From: Microtetraspora sp. NBRC 13810
GTDB taxonomy: Bacteria > Actinomycetota > Actinomycetes > Streptosporangiales > Streptosporangiaceae
Length of the DNA: 64,000 bases
Direction of reading: 5' to 3'
Assembly (NCBI RefSeq): GCF_030268685.1
Contig: NZ_BSRQ01000001.1
Coordinates: 496,001-560,000 of the forward strand
Numbering within the stretch: the first letter of the stretch is position 1; each line of letters starts with the position of its first letter. The notes beneath the pieces are model-generated. The model did no database searches. It was not told the DNA's origin and worked only from the letters and a program-made list of their open reading frames with translations. The position numbers were made by a program, and so were the translations under genes. Positions 61,290 through 64,000 of the stretch are shown one piece after another.

Positions 61290-62417
61290 ATGAGGGTATG
61301 TGTCGGGACGATCGTTCACCATCCGGAGGACGCCCGGATCATGCACCGGCAGATCCGAGCCCTCCTTGATGCCGGGCACGAGGTGACGTACATCGCCCCG
61401 TTCACCCACTGCAACGTGACCCCCGCCCCCGGGCTGCGGGCCGTCGACGTGCCGAGGGCCGTCGGCCGCCGCCGGAGGCGGGCGCTGAGCGCCGCCAGGA
61501 AGGCGCTCAGGCGCGCCGCCAAGGAATCCGATCTCATCATCGTGCACGACATCGAGCTGCTGCTCGCGCTGCCCTCCGGGCGCCACCACCCGCCCATGGT
61601 GTGGGACGTGCACGAGGACACCGCCGGCGCCCTCGGCGCGAAGGGTTACCTGCCGGAGGGGATGCGGGTCGTCATGCCGCCGCTGATCCGCTGGGCCGAG
61701 GCGCACGCCGAGCGCCGGATGCACCTGATCCTCGCCGAGGACGCCTACCAGGACCGCTTCACCCGGCGGCACCCGGTGGTCAGGAACACCACCTACGTGC
61801 CGCCGGCGCCGCCGAAGCCCTCCGGCGCCGACCGGGTCGTCTACGTCGGCCACCTCTCCGCCGCCCGGGGCGCCGCCGAGCTGATCGAACTGGCCAGGAG
61901 GCTCGCCCCGCACGGCGTCAGGACCGACCTCATCGGCGCCGCCGACGTGGCCATCCGGCCGATGCTGCGCGACGCCCAGCGCGAGGGCGTGCTCGACTGG
62001 TACGGCTACGTGCCCAACCGGCACGCCCTGCGGATGGCGGAGGGCGCCCTCGCCGGGCTCTCCCTGCTGCACGACGTGCCCAACTACCGGCAGTCGCTGC
62101 CCACCAAGGTGATCGAGTACATGGCCAGGGGGGTGCCGGTGATCACCACGCCGCTGCCGCTGGCCGCCTCGATGGTGGGCCGGGTGGACTGCGGCACCAT
62201 CGTCCCCTTCGGTGACGTGGAGGCCGTCGCGCAGGCCGTCCTGCGGCTGCGGGAGGACCCCGAACGGCGGGCCGCGATGGGCGCCAGGGGCTACGCCGAG
62301 GCGCTCAACCACTACAACTGGCCCGACCAGGCCGCCGAGTTCGTGGCACAACTGGAGGAGTGGGCCACCGCCACCACCGGGGTGCCCGCCCGGCCGCGTC
62401 GCGTCCTGCCGGTTTGA
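61290..62417 (+). CDS. Glycosyltransferase family 4
   Basis: 375 residues from ATG 61290 (MRVCVGTIVHHPEDARIMHRQIRALLDAGHEVTYIAPF). The GT-B pattern includes DLIIVHDIELLLALPSGRHHPPMVWDVHEDT, DRVVYVGHLSAARGAAELIELARRL and YRQSLPTKVIEYMARGVPVITTPLPLAASMV. No signal or membrane segment. The start MRVCVGTIVHHPEDARI is characteristic of a subgroup in polysaccharide clusters. No ribosome binding site is visible before the ATG, so it may be leaderless. Confidence 0.9.
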   Translation: MRVCVGTIVHHPEDARIMHRQIRALLDAGHEVTYIAPFTHCNVTPAPGLRAVDVPRAVGRRRRRALSAARKALRRAAKESDLIIVHDIELLLALPSGRHHPPMVWDVHEDTAGALGAKGYLPEGMRVVMPPLIRWAEAHAERRMHLILAEDAYQDRFTRRHPVVRNTTYVPPAPPKPSGADRVVYVGHLSAARGAAELIELARRLAPHGVRTDLIGAADVAIRPMLRDAQREGVLDWYGYVPNRHALRMAEGALAGLSLLHDVPNYRQSLPTKVIEYMARGVPVITTPLPLAASMVGRVDCGTIVPFGDVEAVAQAVLRLREDPERRAAMGARGYAEALNHYNWPDQAAEFVAQLEEWATATTGVPARPRRVLPV

Positions 62418-62466
62418 CCCGGGGGGACGGTGACGCGGGCGGCCTGGGATTGATTCACTAGGACAC

Positions 62467-63219
62467 ATGGCAAGGCATGTGATCCAGGGACGCACCGTGA
62501 GCACGCCGGTGCAGGTCAGGGATGCCGCCTTCGGCGGCGCCGCCTACCTCGTGCGGGCCGACGCGGCCCGGGCGGTGATGGCCTACTCGGGGCTGGACGT
62601 CACCGAGGTGCTCCCCGGTAAGGCGCTCTGCGCACTGGTGTTCGTCAAGTACGCCGACTCCGACCTCGACGCCTACCACGAGTTCGGGATGGGGTTCCTG
62701 ATGCGCCCGCCGGGCGCGGCCCGCGCGCCGGGCCGCCGTGGCCTGCCGGCGCTGCTGTCGGACATCCGGCGGGTGGGGGCGGGCGCCTTCGTGCACTGGC
62801 TGCCGGTGGACCAGGACTTCACGCTGGAGGCCGGGCGGACGATCTGGGGCTTCCCCAAGGAACTCGCCGAGATCGACCTGCGGCTCCGCTCGCCGTTCAA
62901 GCGGTGCATCCTGCGCAAGGACGGCCGCCTGGTGCTGGACCTGCTGCTGCGCCCGGGCATCCCGCTCCCGGCGCGCGGCGCGCTCGCGCCGCTCGACGCC
63001 TTCACCCAGCGCGACGGCGTCACCCGCCGCACGTCGTGGTCGGTCTCCCCGCGCGGGGTCAGGGTACGGCCGGGCGGCGCGCTGATCCGGCTGGGCAACC
63101 ACCCGATCGCCAAGGAGCTGAGCGAGCTGGGCCTGCCCAAGCACGCCCTGCTCACCGTCACCGTCGCGCACGCCGCCATGTCCTTCGGCGACGCCACCGA
63201 GCAACCTCTGGAACACTGA
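62467..63219 (+). CDS. Acetoacetate decarboxylase-family protein
   Basis: 250 residues. The ADC fold is indicated by HEFGMGFLMRPPG, FVHWLPVDQDFTLEAGRTIWGFPKELAEIDLRL, with the Lys of GFPKE in the usual catalytic region, and the end LTVTVAHAAMSFGDATE. Acetoacetate decarboxylases make acetone by a lysine Schiff base; many actinobacterial relatives have other substrates and sometimes lack activity. It is convergent with the last GT2 gene and has no obvious link to it. Confidence 0.87.
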   Translation: MARHVIQGRTVSTPVQVRDAAFGGAAYLVRADAARAVMAYSGLDVTEVLPGKALCALVFVKYADSDLDAYHEFGMGFLMRPPGAARAPGRRGLPALLSDIRRVGAGAFVHWLPVDQDFTLEAGRTIWGFPKELAEIDLRLRSPFKRCILRKDGRLVLDLLLRPGIPLPARGALAPLDAFTQRDGVTRRTSWSVSPRGVRVRPGGALIRLGNHPIAKELSELGLPKHALLTVTVAHAAMSFGDATEQPLEH

Positions 63220-63245
63220 CCGGCCCCCGGCGGGAACCGGGAGCG

Positions 63246-64000
63246 CTAGACGATGGGCGGGCGGCCGAGGCGGAGCATCCGCCAGGCGGTGCGCCAGGCC
63301 ATCGCGCGGCGCTCGCCGGCGGGCTCGCGCAGGCCTTCGGAGAAGCCCTTGAACCAGGCGCGCAGGGCCAGGCCGGAACGCTCGCGGAGCAGGGTGAGGA
63401 CCATCCAGTCGAGCAGGTAGAGCGCGGCGAGCGGCCAGGGCAGGTTGCGCCTGGCGAGCCACACCCGGTTGCGGGCGTTGAGACGGTAGAAGTCGGCGTG
63501 CCTGGTGGGCGGCACCTGCGGGTGGTACATGACCGTCTCGGCGTCGTACTCGATGCGGTAGCCCTCACCGAGCAGCCGCCAGGCCAGGTCGGTCTCCTCG
63601 TGCGCGTAGAAGAAGCGCTCGGGCAGGCCGCCGACCTGGAGGAAGGCGGAGCGGCGGATCGCGCAGGCGCCGCCGAGGAAGGTGGTGACCGGCGACGAGC
63701 GCTCCGGATCGCCGGCGCGCAGCCGCGGGACGTGCCTGCGCTGCCCGACGCCTCCGTCGGGGTCCATCACCCGGAAGCTGATCACGGCGAGGTCCGGCTC
63801 GGTGGCGAACCGCTCCCGCACGTGCGACGCGAGCTTGGTGTTGGCATACCAGCCGTCGTCGTCGAGGAAGAGGACGACGTCCCCCGAGCACTCCTCGACG
63901 CCGCGGTTGCGGCCGGCGGGAATGCCGCTGTTGTGCGACAACCGCACGATCTTGACATCGGAACCGGGCAGCGGCTGAGCCGACAGCGGAGGCACGTCGG
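63246..64000 (-). CDS. Family-2 glycosyltransferase, N-terminus outside the window
   Basis: At least 250 residues; the visible part begins inside the GT-A domain and the true start lies beyond 64000. It shows VRLSHNSGIPAGRNRGVEECSGDVVLFLDDDGWYANTKL (DDD metal site), GGACAIRRSAFLQVGGLPERFFYAHEETDLAWRLLGEGYRI and the rhamnosyl-transferase-like YHPQVPPTRHADFYRLNARNRVWLARRNLPWPLAALYLLDW. This resembles WbbL/rhamnosyl-type transferases of wall-linker and arabinogalactan synthesis. The nucleotide-binding N-terminal segment is missing here. It is convergent with the decarboxylase gene. Confidence 0.87.
   Translation of the reverse strand, partial: DVPPLSAQPLPGSDVKIVRLSHNSGIPAGRNRGVEECSGDVVLFLDDDGWYANTKLASHVRERFATEPDLAVISFRVMDPDGGVGQRRHVPRLRAGDPERSSPVTTFLGGACAIRRSAFLQVGGLPERFFYAHEETDLAWRLLGEGYRIEYDAETVMYHPQVPPTRHADFYRLNARNRVWLARRNLPWPLAALYLLDWMVLTLLRERSGLALRAWFKGFSEGLREPAGERRAMAWRTAWRMLRLGRPPIV

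Overview
The window is about 64 kb of very GC-rich DNA (roughly 70-75 percent G+C). It has dense operons, many GTG starts and ATGA/GTGA stop-start overlaps. The gene set (MtrA, WhiB, F420 biosynthesis FbiA/FbiB/FbiC, DUF397-XRE-ATPase regulators, DUF3499) points to a high-GC actinomycete. The style suggests a sporulating Streptosporangiaceae-like organism, but that family assignment is inference.

Layout. (1) 1-9 kb: the end of an mtrB-mtrA two-component system, then an envelope operon of a membrane protein, DUF4129, DUF4350, MoxR ATPase and DUF58 protein, flanked by a SpoIIM-like and an RDD membrane protein. (2) 9-18 kb: an accessory stretch with a secreted LVIVD-repeat protein divergent from a DUF305 lipoprotein, an ECF sigma factor with its membrane partner, an aldo-keto reductase divergent from a TetR regulator, a MarR regulator, a DinB-like protein, a truncated XRE gene remnant, a DUF397 gene and a BBE-like flavoprotein. 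(3) 18-26 kb: two tandem S-adenosylhomocysteine hydrolase paralogues of different architecture, divergent from a MerR regulator whose operator overlaps its own start. A cation efflux protein follows, then a phosphosugar operon (DUF3499 nearby, phosphomannomutase, Trm112-like protein, SIS isomerase). (4) 26-34 kb: a DUF5719 protein, a giant family-2 glycosyltransferase, WhiB and a Gln/Pro-rich membrane protein. (5) 34-43 kb: fbiA-fbiB converging on an MFS-fbiC pair, so all known F420-core enzymes of this type lie together. A DNA glycosylase and a HAD-fold protein with lost catalytic residues follow. (6) 42.5-44.5 kb: a DUF397 / XRE / ATPase regulatory triad. (7) 44.5-64 kb: an envelope-glycan locus with a bifunctional heptose kinase/adenylyltransferase (HldE-like), a GT9 transferase, a mannose-1-phosphate guanylyltransferase, several GT2/GT4 and membrane glycosyltransferases, a flippase-like UPF0104 protein, a methyltransferase, an LCP cell-wall ligase, an acyltransferase and an acetoacetate decarboxylase-fold protein.

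The core order mtrB-mtrA ... sahH ... SIS isomerase-pmm-DUF3499-metallopeptidase-whiB-fbiA-fbiB-manC-LCP matches my memory of the Mycobacterium tuberculosis Rv3245c-Rv3267 neighbourhood. The rest would then be lineage-specific insertions. Together the genes link mannose activation, polysaccharide assembly and its attachment to the wall with envelope and developmental signalling (MtrA, WhiB).

Two patterns recur. Short tandem repeats (12-44 bp units) sit in or at the edges of genes in at least six places. Several genes are preceded by a short ORF whose stop overlaps the start of the main gene. No tRNA, rRNA, insertion sequence, prophage or CRISPR array was recognised.
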